Positions 1 to 9,661 of a DNA stretch of 64,000 nucleotides are shown piece after piece. Where the stretch lies: contig NKJD01000001.1 of NCBI GenBank assembly GCA_002256385.1, positions 1-64,000 of the forward strand, given 5' to 3'. How positions within the stretch are numbered: position 1 is the first letter of the stretch; every line of letters begins with the position of its first letter. The stretch is from Flavobacterium sp. BFFFF2. Lineage in GTDB: Bacteria > Bacteroidota > Bacteroidia > Flavobacteriales > Flavobacteriaceae. Under the pieces are notes generated by a model that was not told the origin of the DNA, made no database searches, and saw only the letters and a program-made list of their open reading frames with translations. The position numbers were made by a program, and so were the translations under genes.

Positions 1-111
1 CTCATGCAAGGTAGTAGCCATCAGCACCAAATGCTGCGTCGCCGATTCAAACAAGGGAAAAAACTTGGTGTCCTTCGGGACAAAAAATTGAAAAACAGCA
101 TTTAAGTTCAT
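1..111 (-). CDS. DUF47 family (PhoU-like) protein, N-terminal part only
   Basis: The first 37 codons of a minus-strand gene run off the left edge of the window. They start at an ATG whose complement is at 109-111. The visible protein begins MNLNAVFQFFVPKDTKFF and continues with PLFESATQHLVLMATTLHE. This resembles the N-terminus of DUF47 proteins, which open with a short FF-PKD-KFFPLFE motif. Proteins of that family are cytoplasmic, helical and PhoU-like, and are usually encoded next to a Pit-type phosphate transporter. The partner gene would lie outside the window, so the role in phosphate transport is inferred from the family. Confidence 0.75.
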   Translation of the reverse strand, partial: MNLNAVFQFFVPKDTKFFPLFESATQHLVLMATTLHE

Positions 112-333
112 CGCAATTTATATCTATAATCGTGCAAATCTATACAACTAATGTTAAGCGAATATTAACAAGCAGGTAATGAGTGAAAAGTAAAAATGTA
201 AGCTGTTAATTTAAGTGATTGGTTACAAGGATTTTCTATTAAATACAGCTGACATTATTATTCATTCCAAAAAAACCTAACTAGCTAACAGCATAGCTAA
301 CAACAGTGGATTTTCGCATAAAGTCCAATTAAA

Positions 334-2508
334 TCACAAATTCTTCAATTGATTGTCTTTTTTGTCGGTACTCAATGTCCAAAAGAAGCCCACAAAGAAA
401 AACCGATCAGCTGTTTGGGTAATTTCACGTCGGTTATATACCCCAGAAGTATTTGGGGTTGACGTATATTCATAGCCAAATACATTGCGCGTGCCTAAAA
501 TATTTGAAGCCGAAAAATACAAGATCTTTTGCGGCCCCAATAAATAAGCCCAATTGAAGCTCAAGTTTGAATTGGCAGGCGTGCGCTCGCTCATAAATTG
601 ATTGCTGTTTGGGTTGTTATAAGGCCTTCCTAAGTTGTAATTCCATGTAAAACCCACTTGCGATTTGAGTTTGTCTATCCAGTATTTGGTCACCACCGAC
701 CACGATTGATTGGCCACAAAAGAAGGCGTCACTTCTTCTGCGTAGTTTTTGTATTTGCGTTTGGAATCAATATAGGTATATGAAATCCAATATTCTAGAT
801 TTTTGACAGAACTGCCATCGCGCCAAAACACATCGATGCCCCGCGCATACCCATAGCCATCTTGCGCATAGGTACTGCCGTATGCTGGTGTATTTCCGTC
901 AAACTGTATTAAATGGTCGTATTGCTTGTGATAGGCCTCAAAGCGCAGTAACTTTTTACCGATCGTATACTGATAATTCATCAAATAATGAGTGGCCTGT
1001 TGTTGGGTAAGTTGCTGAGAAAATTTTAAATAAGTAGCCGCAGGCAATTGGTCAAAAATGCCATAGGCCGCAGAAATCTGGTGGTTGTTGGCACATTTCC
1101 AAGCCATTGATATCCGAGGCCGAATGGTATTGCTTGACGTGAGCACATTGTACGTCCAACGGCCACCTGCTTTGACTGCCAAACGGTTACTGATGGCCCA
1201 GTCCCATTCGTTAAACAATGCCCAATTATTATTGGTGAAAGGCAATGCTTGGTTCAAATTGGCCGAATAATAAGCAAAATCTTCTACAAAACGGGTGTGG
1301 AAATATTCTGCGCCAATAAAGGTTTTCCAGCCATTGCCCATTTTTTTCTGCAATTTAAATTTGCTGTGAAAAGCGCGTTCTTGGTCTTGAATGCCATACA
1401 ATTGTAAAGACAATCTATTTTGGCTATATCCCACACTCAGCCCACCTTGGAAGTTCCAGCCTGCACCAAAAGGCGTTTTAAAAGTGCTGTTGGCATACAA
1501 ATTCCGATTAGCCAAACCCACTCGGGTGGTATTGCTGGTGCCAGCTTGTTCTTGGTTCAAATCGAGGGTGGATGTATCAAAAGCCACATACGTTTTGAGC
1601 GTACCTTGCCCTATTTTCTCCCGATACACCGCCTCGCCAGCACCCGATTGAACCGGCCTGTTCCAATTAATATTCTGAGGCACCATCCACTGATAGGGTG
1701 CCAAATTGATGTAAGAAGTATTTAAAGTAACCGAACGATTGCCCCATTTTTGCGTATGCCCCACGCCTGCTCCCACGGTCATAAATGAAAACTCCGTCTT
1801 TTTTTGCGCCACATCGTCTTGGGTGTTCAATTGTAAAATGCCCGACAGTGCATCGCCAAATTCTACGGAATAACCCCCAGTTGAAAAAGAGATGCCTTGA
1901 AACAAAAAAGGAGAAAAACGGCCTCTTGTGGGTGTATTGGCCACATTGGCTCCATATGGTTGCGCCACCCGCAAGCCATCAACATAGGTCTGCGTTTCAT
2001 CTGCTTCGCCGCCACGGACAAACAAGCGCCCATCTTCGCCAACTGGTTGGGTGCCAGGAAGTGTTTGCAAAGCAGCAATAATATTGCCAGCCGAACCTGC
2101 TGTAGTTACAATATCGAGGGGTTTCAACACCGAAACCCTCGATTTATCACCCGCCTCCATCTGGCCCGCCGAAATAACCACCGCATCCAATACATTTACT
2201 TGCTGTTTTAAAATGATGGTTAAAGGGGTTGAAATAGGAATAACAATGGTAAGTTTCAAGGTTTCGTGTGTTAAATAACTTATTTGAAGAATCACCGTTC
2301 CTTGTTGGTCTGTGGTAAATGAAAAGTGCCCTTTGTCATCGGTCACTGCGCCATCATAGGTGCCTTCAATAAATACATTGGCGCCTAGCAAAGGTTGCTT
2401 CTTTTTATCGGTCACAGTGCCTTGAACGGTCTGTTGCGCCTGGCAAATGAACAACGTTCCCACTAAAATAAAAATCCAAGCTATGCACTTAATGAACAAA
2501 TGTATCAT
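334..2508 (-). CDS. TonB-dependent outer-membrane receptor with CarboxypepD_reg-like domain
   Basis: This 724-residue protein opens with a signal peptide (hydrophobic segment about residues 5-22, then CQAQ). A CarboxypepD_reg-like beta-sandwich follows at about 27-110 (VQGTVTDKKKQPLLGANVF), then a plug domain at about 125-230 (LQTLPGTQPVGEDGRLFVRGG). The rest is a long beta-barrel ending in a short tail. It should sit in the outer membrane and import a TonB-dependent substrate. There is no SusD partner or other clue to the ligand beside it. At 724 aa it is in the size range of siderophore/vitamin-type receptors and shorter than SusC proteins (about 1000 aa). It is the only gene on its strand here and is divergent from lpdA. 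Confidence 0.9.
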   Translation of the reverse strand: MIHLFIKCIAWIFILVGTLFICQAQQTVQGTVTDKKKQPLLGANVFIEGTYDGAVTDDKGHFSFTTDQQGTVILQISYLTHETLKLTIVIPISTPLTIILKQQVNVLDAVVISAGQMEAGDKSRVSVLKPLDIVTTAGSAGNIIAALQTLPGTQPVGEDGRLFVRGGEADETQTYVDGLRVAQPYGANVANTPTRGRFSPFLFQGISFSTGGYSVEFGDALSGILQLNTQDDVAQKKTEFSFMTVGAGVGHTQKWGNRSVTLNTSYINLAPYQWMVPQNINWNRPVQSGAGEAVYREKIGQGTLKTYVAFDTSTLDLNQEQAGTSNTTRVGLANRNLYANSTFKTPFGAGWNFQGGLSVGYSQNRLSLQLYGIQDQERAFHSKFKLQKKMGNGWKTFIGAEYFHTRFVEDFAYYSANLNQALPFTNNNWALFNEWDWAISNRLAVKAGGRWTYNVLTSSNTIRPRISMAWKCANNHQISAAYGIFDQLPAATYLKFSQQLTQQQATHYLMNYQYTIGKKLLRFEAYHKQYDHLIQFDGNTPAYGSTYAQDGYGYARGIDVFWRDGSSVKNLEYWISYTYIDSKRKYKNYAEEVTPSFVANQSWSVVTKYWIDKLKSQVGFTWNYNLGRPYNNPNSNQFMSERTPANSNLSFNWAYLLGPQKILYFSASNILGTRNVFGYEYTSTPNTSGVYNRREITQTADRFFFVGFFWTLSTDKKDNQLKNL

Positions 2509-2640
2509 AAAAACCTATTTTAAACCACTACAAAAATTAAGTAGGTCAAAATTCGTTTATTTTATTTTAAACGATGATTAAAAAAAGGTTGAATTGTGAT
2601 ATTTAGCGGATGAATTGAATTTTAAAAATGATGGTCGGGA

Positions 2641-2671
2641 TTTTGGCAAAGCGGCAATTTTGTTACCTTTG
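2641..2671 (+). promoter_or_regulatory. Bacteroidota-type promoter for lpdA
   Basis: TTTG at 2642-2645 is followed, after 18 nt, by TACCTTTG at 2664-2671. This fits the TTTG-N19-TAnnTTTG consensus. Transcription would start near 2678, leaving a leader of about 90 nt before lpdA. Confidence 0.75.
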
Positions 2672-2765
2672 CACCACTTTCATTTAATCGTGAAAGAAAG
2701 TGTATGGTGAATGTATTATTCAGCGTTTACCTTAGACCATTCAAAAACAATAAAACAGCTAACAA

Positions 2766-4154
2766 ATGAAATTTGACCTCATTGTTTTAGGAAGTGGCCC
2801 AGGCGGTTATGTAACAGCCATTCGCGCTTCGCAACTCGGATTAAAAGTAGCCATCATTGAAAAAGAAAATTTAGGTGGGGTTTGCCTCAATTGGGGTTGC
2901 ATTCCAACCAAAGCTTTGCTGAAATCGGCCCAAGTTTTTGAATACCTAAAACACGCTTCTGATTACGGACTTACCGTAACTGGTTTTGATAAAGATTTTT
3001 CGGCTGTTGTGGCCCGTTCCCGTTCAGTAGCCGATGGCATGAGCAAAGGCGTTCAGTTTTTGATGAAAAAAAATAAAATTGAAGTCATTGAGGGCTTTGG
3101 AAAAATGCAACCCGGCAAAAAAGTGGAAGTAACGGCTGCCGATGGCAAAAAAACAGTGTACGATGCCGATCACATTATTATAGCTACAGGGGCACGTTCG
3201 CGTGAATTGCCTAATTTACCCCAAGATGGCATAAAAGTAATTGGATACCGCAAAGCCATGACTTTGGCCGAGCAACCTAAAAAAATGATCGTAGTGGGCT
3301 CAGGCGCCATCGGCGTTGAATTTGCTTATTTTTACAACAGCATGGGTACTGAAGTAACCATTGTTGAATTTATGCCCAATATTGTTCCCGTTGAAGACGA
3401 AGACATTTCAAAACAATTTGAGCGGTCTCTGAAAAAGGCTGGAATCAACATTTTGACCAATAGTTCGGTGGAACGCCTCGATACCAGCGGTACGGGCGTA
3501 AAAGCTTATGTGAAAACGGCCAAAGGAGAAGAAGTGTTAGAAGCTGATATTGTTTTATCGGCTGTAGGGATCAAATCAAACATTGAAAATATTGGACTCG
3601 AAGAAGTGGGCATTGCCACTGACCGTGACAAAATCATCGTAAACGGATTTTACCAAACCAACATTCCCGGGTATTATGCCATCGGCGATGTGGTCCCCGG
3701 CCAAGCCTTGGCGCACGTTGCTTCAGCTGAAGGCATTTTGTGTGTGGAAAAAATTGCTGGGTTGCATGTGGAACCACTTGATTATGGCAACATTCCAGGT
3801 TGTACGTATGCCACTCCTGAAATTGCTTCGGTTGGTTTAACGGAAAGAGCGGCCAAAGAAAAAGGCTATGAGCTCAAAATTGGTAAATTCCCATTTTCGG
3901 CTTCTGGAAAAGCCAAAGCTTCGGGCACGCCTGATGGTTTTGTGAAAGTAATTTTCGATGCCAAATACGGCGAATGGTTAGGTTGCCACATGATTGGTGC
4001 CGGTGTGACCGATATGATAGCCGAGGCTGTAGTGGCCCGTAAATTAGAAACTACTGGACACGAAATCTTGAAGGCGGTTCACCCCCACCCTACCATGAGT
4101 GAGGCGGTGATGGAAGCGGTGGCTGCTGCCTATGACGAGGTGATTCACTTGTAA
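2766..4154 (+). CDS. lpdA: dihydrolipoyl dehydrogenase (E3)
   Basis: This 462-aa flavoprotein disulfide reductase reoxidises dihydrolipoamide in the pyruvate, 2-oxoglutarate and branched-chain 2-oxoacid dehydrogenase complexes. The FAD-binding GSGPGG motif lies at residues 9-14. The redox-active disulfide is C40/C45 in CLNWGCIPTK. The NAD-binding GSGAIGVEFA segment is near residue 178. The C-terminal catalytic pair is H441/E446 within HPHPTMSE. Length and motifs are standard for the family. The gene is monocistronic, with its own promoter upstream and a strong terminator directly after the stop. No E1 or E2 gene is adjacent. Confidence 0.97.
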   Translation: MKFDLIVLGSGPGGYVTAIRASQLGLKVAIIEKENLGGVCLNWGCIPTKALLKSAQVFEYLKHASDYGLTVTGFDKDFSAVVARSRSVADGMSKGVQFLMKKNKIEVIEGFGKMQPGKKVEVTAADGKKTVYDADHIIIATGARSRELPNLPQDGIKVIGYRKAMTLAEQPKKMIVVGSGAIGVEFAYFYNSMGTEVTIVEFMPNIVPVEDEDISKQFERSLKKAGINILTNSSVERLDTSGTGVKAYVKTAKGEEVLEADIVLSAVGIKSNIENIGLEEVGIATDRDKIIVNGFYQTNIPGYYAIGDVVPGQALAHVASAEGILCVEKIAGLHVEPLDYGNIPGCTYATPEIASVGLTERAAKEKGYELKIGKFPFSASGKAKASGTPDGFVKVIFDAKYGEWLGCHMIGAGVTDMIAEAVVARKLETTGHEILKAVHPHPTMSEAVMEAVAAAYDEVIHL

Positions 4155-4173
4155 TAATTACCAAAACATCATA

Positions 4174-4205
4174 AAAAGCCTTTCAGTAGTGAAGGGCTTT
4201 TTTTT
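4174..4205 (+). terminator. intrinsic terminator of lpdA
   Basis: The left arm AAAGCCTTTCA pairs with TGAAGGGCTTT across a GTAG loop (4186-4189). Eight T follow (4198-4205). It begins 20 nt after the lpdA stop. Confidence 0.85.
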
Positions 4206-4478
4206 ACGGTTTGATGAAAACAATTTTGAATGGTCCGTGATAAAAATGGATTCAAAATCACCGCCCTTTATGTTGACACTTACTTCTGCTGTGAATGTAA
4301 CCCATGCATCAGCCGATTTATGTTTTAAGTTGCTTTTGCATGCGATCCAAAAAAAGGGAATGTCCCATCTGACTGATATTTTCCCATTTGCTTCTTCCTT
4401 CAAATAAGCGTGAAACATCATTAAAATCATTGTAACAAATTTGTTTTTTTTTCGATACATTAGCCATTAATTTGACCT
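4206..4478. other. intergenic region without a convincing gene
   Basis: This stretch lies between the lpdA terminator and nadC. Both strands carry open frames of 72-100 codons, but the plus-strand one starts inside the terminator hairpin and neither resembles a known protein. The last 40 bases are T-rich and probably hold the nadC promoter (the ACATTAGCCATTAATTTGACC segment before the ATG). Nothing else was recognised. Confidence 0.4.
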
Positions 4479-5336
4479 ATGAATTTACCGATTCCTTTTC
4501 CCGATGAAATTGCTTTAATCATTGACAATGCCTTGCGTGAAGACGTGGGTCCTGGCGATTTTAGTTCGTTGGCATCCATTTCGGCTGATGCCATGGGTAA
4601 AGCCAAATTGATTGTAAAAGACACGGGCGTCATTGCAGGCGTGCAATTGGCCCTTGAAATCTTTAAAAAAGTTGATTCTACTTTGCAAGTCACCGTATTT
4701 ATTTCCGATGGCAGTTTGGTCAAACACGGCGATGAAGTATTGCATGTTTCCGGTTCGTCACAATCCATTTTAAAAGCCGAACGACTGGTATTAAACAGCA
4801 TGCAACGGATGTCAGCCATTGCCACCAAGACCCATCATTATGTGTCTTTATTAGAAGGTACTGGTACCCAAATTTTAGATACACGTAAAACCACACCCGG
4901 TTTTAGGGCCTGCGAAAAATGGGCCGTTTTAATTGGCGGCGGTCAAAACCACCGATTTGGCTTATATGACATGATTATGCTCAAAGACAACCACATCGAT
5001 TTCTGTGGCGGCATTGCGAAAGCGGTCCAAAAAACCAAACAATATTTAGTTGATAATCAATTGGATTTACGCATCGTTGTGGAGGCCAGAAACTTACAAG
5101 AAGTACAAGAAATCTTGGCCGAAGGAGGTATTTACCGCATCTTATTAGACAATTTTGACTATGACACCACGCGCAAAGCGGTAGCATTGGTCAATGGGCA
5201 ATGCCAAACCGAATCGTCGGGCAACATCAATGAATTAACGCTCCGAAAATACGCCGACTGTGGCGTTACACATATTTCTTCGGGTGCGCTGATCCATTCG
5301 GTGTATAATATGGATTTAAGCCTAAAAGCATTTTAA
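4479..5336 (+). CDS. nadC: nicotinate-nucleotide pyrophosphorylase (quinolinate phosphoribosyltransferase)
   Basis: The 285-aa enzyme converts quinolinate and PRPP to nicotinate mononucleotide in de novo NAD synthesis. Visible family signatures are the N-terminal EDVGPGDFSS, the RKTTPGFRACEKWAV segment at about 130-145, GGGQNHRFGLYDMIMLKDNH just after it, and the C-terminal ISSGALIHSV. It is followed at 3 nt by a YihY-type membrane protein gene, which itself overlaps priA. The three therefore look like one transcription unit. nadA and nadB are not in the window. Confidence 0.95.
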   Translation: MNLPIPFPDEIALIIDNALREDVGPGDFSSLASISADAMGKAKLIVKDTGVIAGVQLALEIFKKVDSTLQVTVFISDGSLVKHGDEVLHVSGSSQSILKAERLVLNSMQRMSAIATKTHHYVSLLEGTGTQILDTRKTTPGFRACEKWAVLIGGGQNHRFGLYDMIMLKDNHIDFCGGIAKAVQKTKQYLVDNQLDLRIVVEARNLQEVQEILAEGGIYRILLDNFDYDTTRKAVALVNGQCQTESSGNINELTLRKYADCGVTHISSGALIHSVYNMDLSLKAF

Positions 5337-5339
5337 TCT

Positions 5340-6269
5340 ATGCGTTTTAATCCCACTAAGTACGTATTAAAAAAAGCCGCCTTATTGAGGCAGTTTGGGC
5401 AATCCATTCTCATTCCAGGCTTTAACGGGTTAAATTTGTATAACTTATTGGCATTGTATGTCAAAGGAATTATTGAAGGGGAATTGTCGTATCGGGCAGC
5501 GGCCATTTCGTTTAGTTTTTTTATGGCATTGTTCCCTTTTGCCTTATTCATTTTAAACCTGATTCCATATATTCCACTTGAAAATTTTCAGGAAGATTTC
5601 TTGGTGTTTGTGCAGCAAAGCGTGCCTCCTAACACCTATGAAGCCATTGAAAACATTATTAGAGATATTTTACATAACAGTTACAATGGACTTCTTTCCA
5701 CAGGGTTTTTACTTTCTATTTTCTTGTCAGCCAATGGGATGAATGCCATTTTGGGCGGATTTGAAAGTTCGTATCACATTCAAATTAAACGAAAGTTTTT
5801 TCGACAGTATTTCGTAGCATTGGGCTTATCACTTTGTTTTTCTTTGTTATTGATTGTGACAGTAGCAGCTATGCTGATTTCAGAGGTCCTCATTCAACAA
5901 ACCAAATTACAAGACATATTTTCAGAAGACATTTCAATCATTCAAAATATGAGAATGGTTTTTATATCGATGATGATTTTAGTGGCCACTTCTGTTTTGT
6001 TTAAATTCGGCACCCGACAAACTAAAAAAGGGCGATTTTTATCGTTTGGTTCTATTTTTACCACTTTATTGGTGCTTGTCACTTCTTATGGATTTGGCAT
6101 TTGGGTAGTTCATTTTTCCAAATACAACCAATTATATGGTTCTATTGGCACCTTATTGGTGGTCATGTTTTACATCTGGATCAACTGCATGATTTTGTTA
6201 CTCGGTTTTGAACTCAATGCCATGTTACTCAATTTAAAAGAACAAGAATCCAAACCTGCCCACACATGA
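5340..6269 (+). CDS. YihY/BrkB family inner-membrane protein
   Basis: This 309-aa protein has about six hydrophobic segments (roughly residues 45-75, 105-130, 155-180, 200-222, 235-260 and 272-295). It carries the family's conserved early motif YRAAAISFSFFMALFPFALF and the late LYGSIGTLLVVMFYIWINC segment. YihY/BrkB proteins are inner-membrane proteins of unclear function. The old name ribonuclease BN is a misannotation. The gene lies 3 nt after nadC and its last codons overlap the priA start by 4 nt, so it is likely co-translated with priA. Confidence 0.9.
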   Translation: MRFNPTKYVLKKAALLRQFGQSILIPGFNGLNLYNLLALYVKGIIEGELSYRAAAISFSFFMALFPFALFILNLIPYIPLENFQEDFLVFVQQSVPPNTYEAIENIIRDILHNSYNGLLSTGFLLSIFLSANGMNAILGGFESSYHIQIKRKFFRQYFVALGLSLCFSLLLIVTVAAMLISEVLIQQTKLQDIFSEDISIIQNMRMVFISMMILVATSVLFKFGTRQTKKGRFLSFGSIFTTLLVLVTSYGFGIWVVHFSKYNQLYGSIGTLLVVMFYIWINCMILLLGFELNAMLLNLKEQESKPAHT

Positions 6270-8725
6270 CCCAATTTGTCGATGTCATTTTGCCATTGGC
6301 TTTGCCACAATTGTTTACCTACTCGGTTCCTGAAACCGAAAACAAGGCAGTGATGGTTGGCATGCGGGTGTCTGTACCCTTTGGCAAATCAAGTTCGTAC
6401 ACAGGGCTCATCGCGTCTATTCATGATCAGGCTCCAGCCTTGTATCAGGCCAAAGACATTCACCAAATTATTGATGACGCACCCATCGTTTCCAAATACC
6501 AATTGGCACTTTGGGAATGGATTGCAAGCTACTATTGCTGCCATTTGGGAGAAGTGTTTCGGGCCTCCATGCCCAAAACCTTACTGCTTGAAAGTGAAAC
6601 TTTACTCATGCTCAAGTCACATAATCCGGACGTAATCAAAGACTTGTCTGATGAAGCCTATTTGTTGTGGGAGGCCCTGCAATTGCAACCGCAATTGAAT
6701 GTAAAAACGGCTGCCGACATTGTTTCAATGAGCAAGGTGTATAAGACACTCCAAGAATTATTGCAAGCGGGCATTGTTGAATTGGAAGAGGCGGTAGTTG
6801 AAACCTACAAACCAAAATTGGTCAATTACCTAATGTTGCACCCAGCTTATGAAACAGAACCTGCCTTGGTTGCACTGTTAAATAATTTGGCAAAGCAAGC
6901 AGATAAGCAAAAAGATGCATTAATGTATCTGTTTCAATGGAAAGCCCAGCATCCGGCCATTCCATTACTTGAGAAGCAATTGATTGAGGCAGCTGGCGTA
7001 AGTAAAGCAACCGTAAATACATTAATTCGAAAAGGCATTTTGGTTCGATATACCGAGCAGCAAGACCGGGTTATATTTGCCAATGACGCCAATGCAAAAA
7101 ACACCCAACTCAATGAAATACAAGAAACTGCTTTAAACGAACTTCACCATCACTTTACTACAAAAGAATGCAATCTGTTGTTTGGTGTCACAGCCAGTGG
7201 CAAAACAGAAGTGTATAAAAAAATGATGGAATACTACTTGGACCAAGGATTTCAAGTGCTGTATTTATTGCCTGAAATTGCGTTAACCACCCAATTGGTG
7301 CAGCGGTTAACGGCGTACTTTGGCAACAGAGTGGCGGTCTATCATTCGAAATACAATTCACAAGAACGTTTCGAAGTGTGGAAACATGTGTTGCATGCCA
7401 ATCCAGAAGCGCAAATTGTCATTGGTGCCCGGTCATCGGTGTTGCTGCCCTTTCAGCATTTGGGTTTAATCATAGTCGACGAAGAACACGAGCCTTCTTA
7501 TAAACAACAAGATCCGGCACCTCGGTATCATGCCCGTGATACCGCATTATATCTTGCAAGAATTACCGGCGCCAAAACCATTTTAGGGTCGGCCACGCCT
7601 TCTATTGAAAGTTACGAGCATGCGGTTCAAGGCAAATATGGCTTGGTAACACTCAACCAACGCTTTGGGGCCGTTCAGATGCCTAAAATTGAAGTGGTTG
7701 ACTTGCGTGAAGCGCAATTTAAAAAACAATTGTTTGGCCCGTTTTCAAAAAATTTATTGGAAGCCATCGCCGAAAAAACAGACAAAGGTGAACAAGTCAT
7801 TTTATTTCAAAATAGAAGGGGTTATGCCCCTGTTTTAGAATGCATGCGTTGTGGTCACGTGCCCCAATGTCCACATTGCGATGTGAGCTTAACTTATCAT
7901 AAATTCCGCAATCAATTGAGGTGTCATTATTGTGGTTATGCCATGGCCATGCCCACCCATTGCCACCAATGCCGCGACAACCAACTGACCACCAAAGGCC
8001 TAGGCACAGAACAAATTGAAATGGAACTGGCCTCTCAATTTCCTAAATTGCGGATTGAACGTTTGGATACCGATACAACCCGTGGAAAAAACAGCCTCGA
8101 AACCATACTTGATCGGTTTAAAAACCGAGAAATTGACGTGTTGATTGGCACCCAAATGGTGGCCAAAGGACTCGACTTTAAAATGGTAACTTTAGTAGGA
8201 ATTATTCATGCCGATGCCTTGTGGTATCAACCCGATTTTCGGGCGTCTGAACGTTGCTACCAGCTATTAACTCAAGTTTCTGGACGGGCCGGACGGGCCG
8301 AATTGGCTGGACAGGTACTCATACAAACCTATCAACCTAGCCACCCTATTATTGAATTGGTTCAACAAGGAAATTACATGGCTATGTTCAATTCGCAACA
8401 AACAGAGCGTCAAAGTTTTAATTACCCGCCCTTTTGCAGACTCATTCGCATTACTTTGCGACACAAAAATTACGAATTGGTGCAACAAGCGGCTCATTGG
8501 TTGGCAAATTCAATCAGACAATCCATTGAAACTCCTTTACTAGGCCCCGAAGAACCTCCCATTGCACGCATACGTAATGAATTCCATCGGACCATGATGA
8601 TGAAAATACCCTTACATCAATCAACTGTGCGGGTCAAAAAACAATTGCAACGAACGCTGACTGCTTTTGAATCGATCGCAGCCTATAAAGCGGTCAAAAG
8701 AACCGTAACGGTCGATCCGTATTAA
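6266..8725 (+). CDS. priA: primosomal protein N' (replication restart helicase PriA)
   Basis: This 819-aa superfamily 2 helicase reloads the replisome at stalled forks. A DNA-binding domain occupies the first 200 or so residues. The helicase core has Walker A GVTASGKT at 307-314, Walker B IIVDEEH near 410, GSATPS and the late GRAGR motif. Between the helicase lobes are four zinc-binding cysteine pairs (CMRC, CPHC, CHYC, CHQC). Residues 231-300 hold an extra winged-helix-like insert (AAGVSKATVNTLIRKGILV), common in Bacteroidota PriA. The ATGA overlap with the preceding membrane-protein gene indicates translational coupling. Confidence 0.96.
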   Translation: MTQFVDVILPLALPQLFTYSVPETENKAVMVGMRVSVPFGKSSSYTGLIASIHDQAPALYQAKDIHQIIDDAPIVSKYQLALWEWIASYYCCHLGEVFRASMPKTLLLESETLLMLKSHNPDVIKDLSDEAYLLWEALQLQPQLNVKTAADIVSMSKVYKTLQELLQAGIVELEEAVVETYKPKLVNYLMLHPAYETEPALVALLNNLAKQADKQKDALMYLFQWKAQHPAIPLLEKQLIEAAGVSKATVNTLIRKGILVRYTEQQDRVIFANDANAKNTQLNEIQETALNELHHHFTTKECNLLFGVTASGKTEVYKKMMEYYLDQGFQVLYLLPEIALTTQLVQRLTAYFGNRVAVYHSKYNSQERFEVWKHVLHANPEAQIVIGARSSVLLPFQHLGLIIVDEEHEPSYKQQDPAPRYHARDTALYLARITGAKTILGSATPSIESYEHAVQGKYGLVTLNQRFGAVQMPKIEVVDLREAQFKKQLFGPFSKNLLEAIAEKTDKGEQVILFQNRRGYAPVLECMRCGHVPQCPHCDVSLTYHKFRNQLRCHYCGYAMAMPTHCHQCRDNQLTTKGLGTEQIEMELASQFPKLRIERLDTDTTRGKNSLETILDRFKNREIDVLIGTQMVAKGLDFKMVTLVGIIHADALWYQPDFRASERCYQLLTQVSGRAGRAELAGQVLIQTYQPSHPIIELVQQGNYMAMFNSQQTERQSFNYPPFCRLIRITLRHKNYELVQQAAHWLANSIRQSIETPLLGPEEPPIARIRNEFHRTMMMKIPLHQSTVRVKKQLQRTLTAFESIAAYKAVKRTVTVDPY

Positions 8726-8760
8726 AAAAAAATCCTGATGGATAATCAGGATTTTTTTTT
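8724..8760. terminator. bidirectional terminator between priA and the LytTR regulator
   Basis: AATCCTGAT (8731-8739) pairs with ATCAGGATT across GGATA. A-runs before it and T-runs after it let it serve both convergent genes. Confidence 0.85.
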
Positions 8761-8776
8761 AAAAGTATACTACTAT

Positions 8777-9493
8777 CTATTCTTCGCTTGCCAAAGGTGT
8801 ATTTGGATTGAGCGCAAGTACTAAATTTTTCTTCTTTTCACGGCTCAAAGGAATTTTGATGTTGCCAATTTCAGCAAATTTACTGTTGTATCGCTCCACC
8901 TTCGTCGCATTGATAATGAAAGATTTGTGTACACGTACAAACTTTCCGGCAGGTAATTCTTTTTCAAAAGATTTCATTGTTGACAATACCAAATGTGAGT
9001 CATCATCCGTGATTACTTTTACATAATCGCCCAAAGCTTCAATGTATTTAATTTTATGTGTAAATACCTTTAACTTTTTTAAATTGGTTTTAATATAAAT
9101 AAACTCGGTGTCGGCTGATGGATCATTCCTTAAATTATACCAATCGGTGGCACGTCGAATGGCAGAATTAAATCTTTCAAGCGTTATTGGCTTTTTGATG
9201 TAATCTGTCGCTTCATAATCAAATGCTTTCACAGCATAATCTTCTTTGGCCGTAATAAAAATAATTTGAGGCTTCACTTTTAAACCATCCAAAAACTCAA
9301 ATCCGCTGATTACGGGCATTTCAATGTCTAAAAAAATAAGATCCACATCGTTGATCGCAATATAACTGCGGGCCTCTATCGCATTTGAAAAATCGCCCAA
9401 TAAATTTAGATTCGGGTGATTATTAACCAGCTTATTAATTGTAATACGTTGAATGGAACTATCGTCTAGAACCACACAGTTGAGCTTTACCAT
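8777..9493 (-). CDS. LytR/AlgR family response regulator (REC + LytTR)
   Basis: The 238-aa protein has an N-terminal receiver domain. Acidic residues D10/D11, the phospho-acceptor D56 (IFLDIEMP) and K83 (ITAKED) are all present. A LytTR DNA-binding domain follows at about 130-230 (IKTNLKKLKVFTHKIKYIEALGDYVKV, FVRVHKSFIIN). It should be a phosphorylation-controlled transcription regulator. The usual LytS/YehU-type histidine kinase is not next to it, so it is an orphan in this window. It is convergent with priA and shares a terminator with it. The divergent rpsF promoter region lies just upstream. Confidence 0.93.
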   Translation of the reverse strand: MVKLNCVVLDDSSIQRITINKLVNNHPNLNLLGDFSNAIEARSYIAINDVDLIFLDIEMPVISGFEFLDGLKVKPQIIFITAKEDYAVKAFDYEATDYIKKPITLERFNSAIRRATDWYNLRNDPSADTEFIYIKTNLKKLKVFTHKIKYIEALGDYVKVITDDDSHLVLSTMKSFEKELPAGKFVRVHKSFIINATKVERYNSKFAEIGNIKIPLSREKKKNLVLALNPNTPLASEE

Positions 9494-9598
9494 GTTCTTT
9501 GAACTTTTAAATACCGGATGTAAATTTACTGTTTATTTTTAAACAATGGTCACTTCATGTGTTTTTTTTGTCGATAAACGACATTTACCCGACTTATG

Positions 9599-9628
9599 TT
9601 GTAGGTGACAAAAAAATATGTACTTTTG
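9599..9628 (+). promoter_or_regulatory. promoter of the rpsF-rpsR-rplI operon
   Basis: TTG at 9599-9601, a 19-nt spacer and TACTTTTG at 9621-9628 closely match the Bacteroidota consensus. The predicted start site is near 9635, about 27 nt before rpsF. Confidence 0.85.
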
Positions 9629-9661
9629 CACCCAATTTTATTTAAATTCAAACTATACGTT

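Noticed and set aside
4158..4460. Open frames of 72-100 codons on both strands after lpdA
   Set aside because: The plus-strand one begins inside the lpdA terminator, and neither shows a recognisable motif. They most likely arise by chance in AT-rich DNA.
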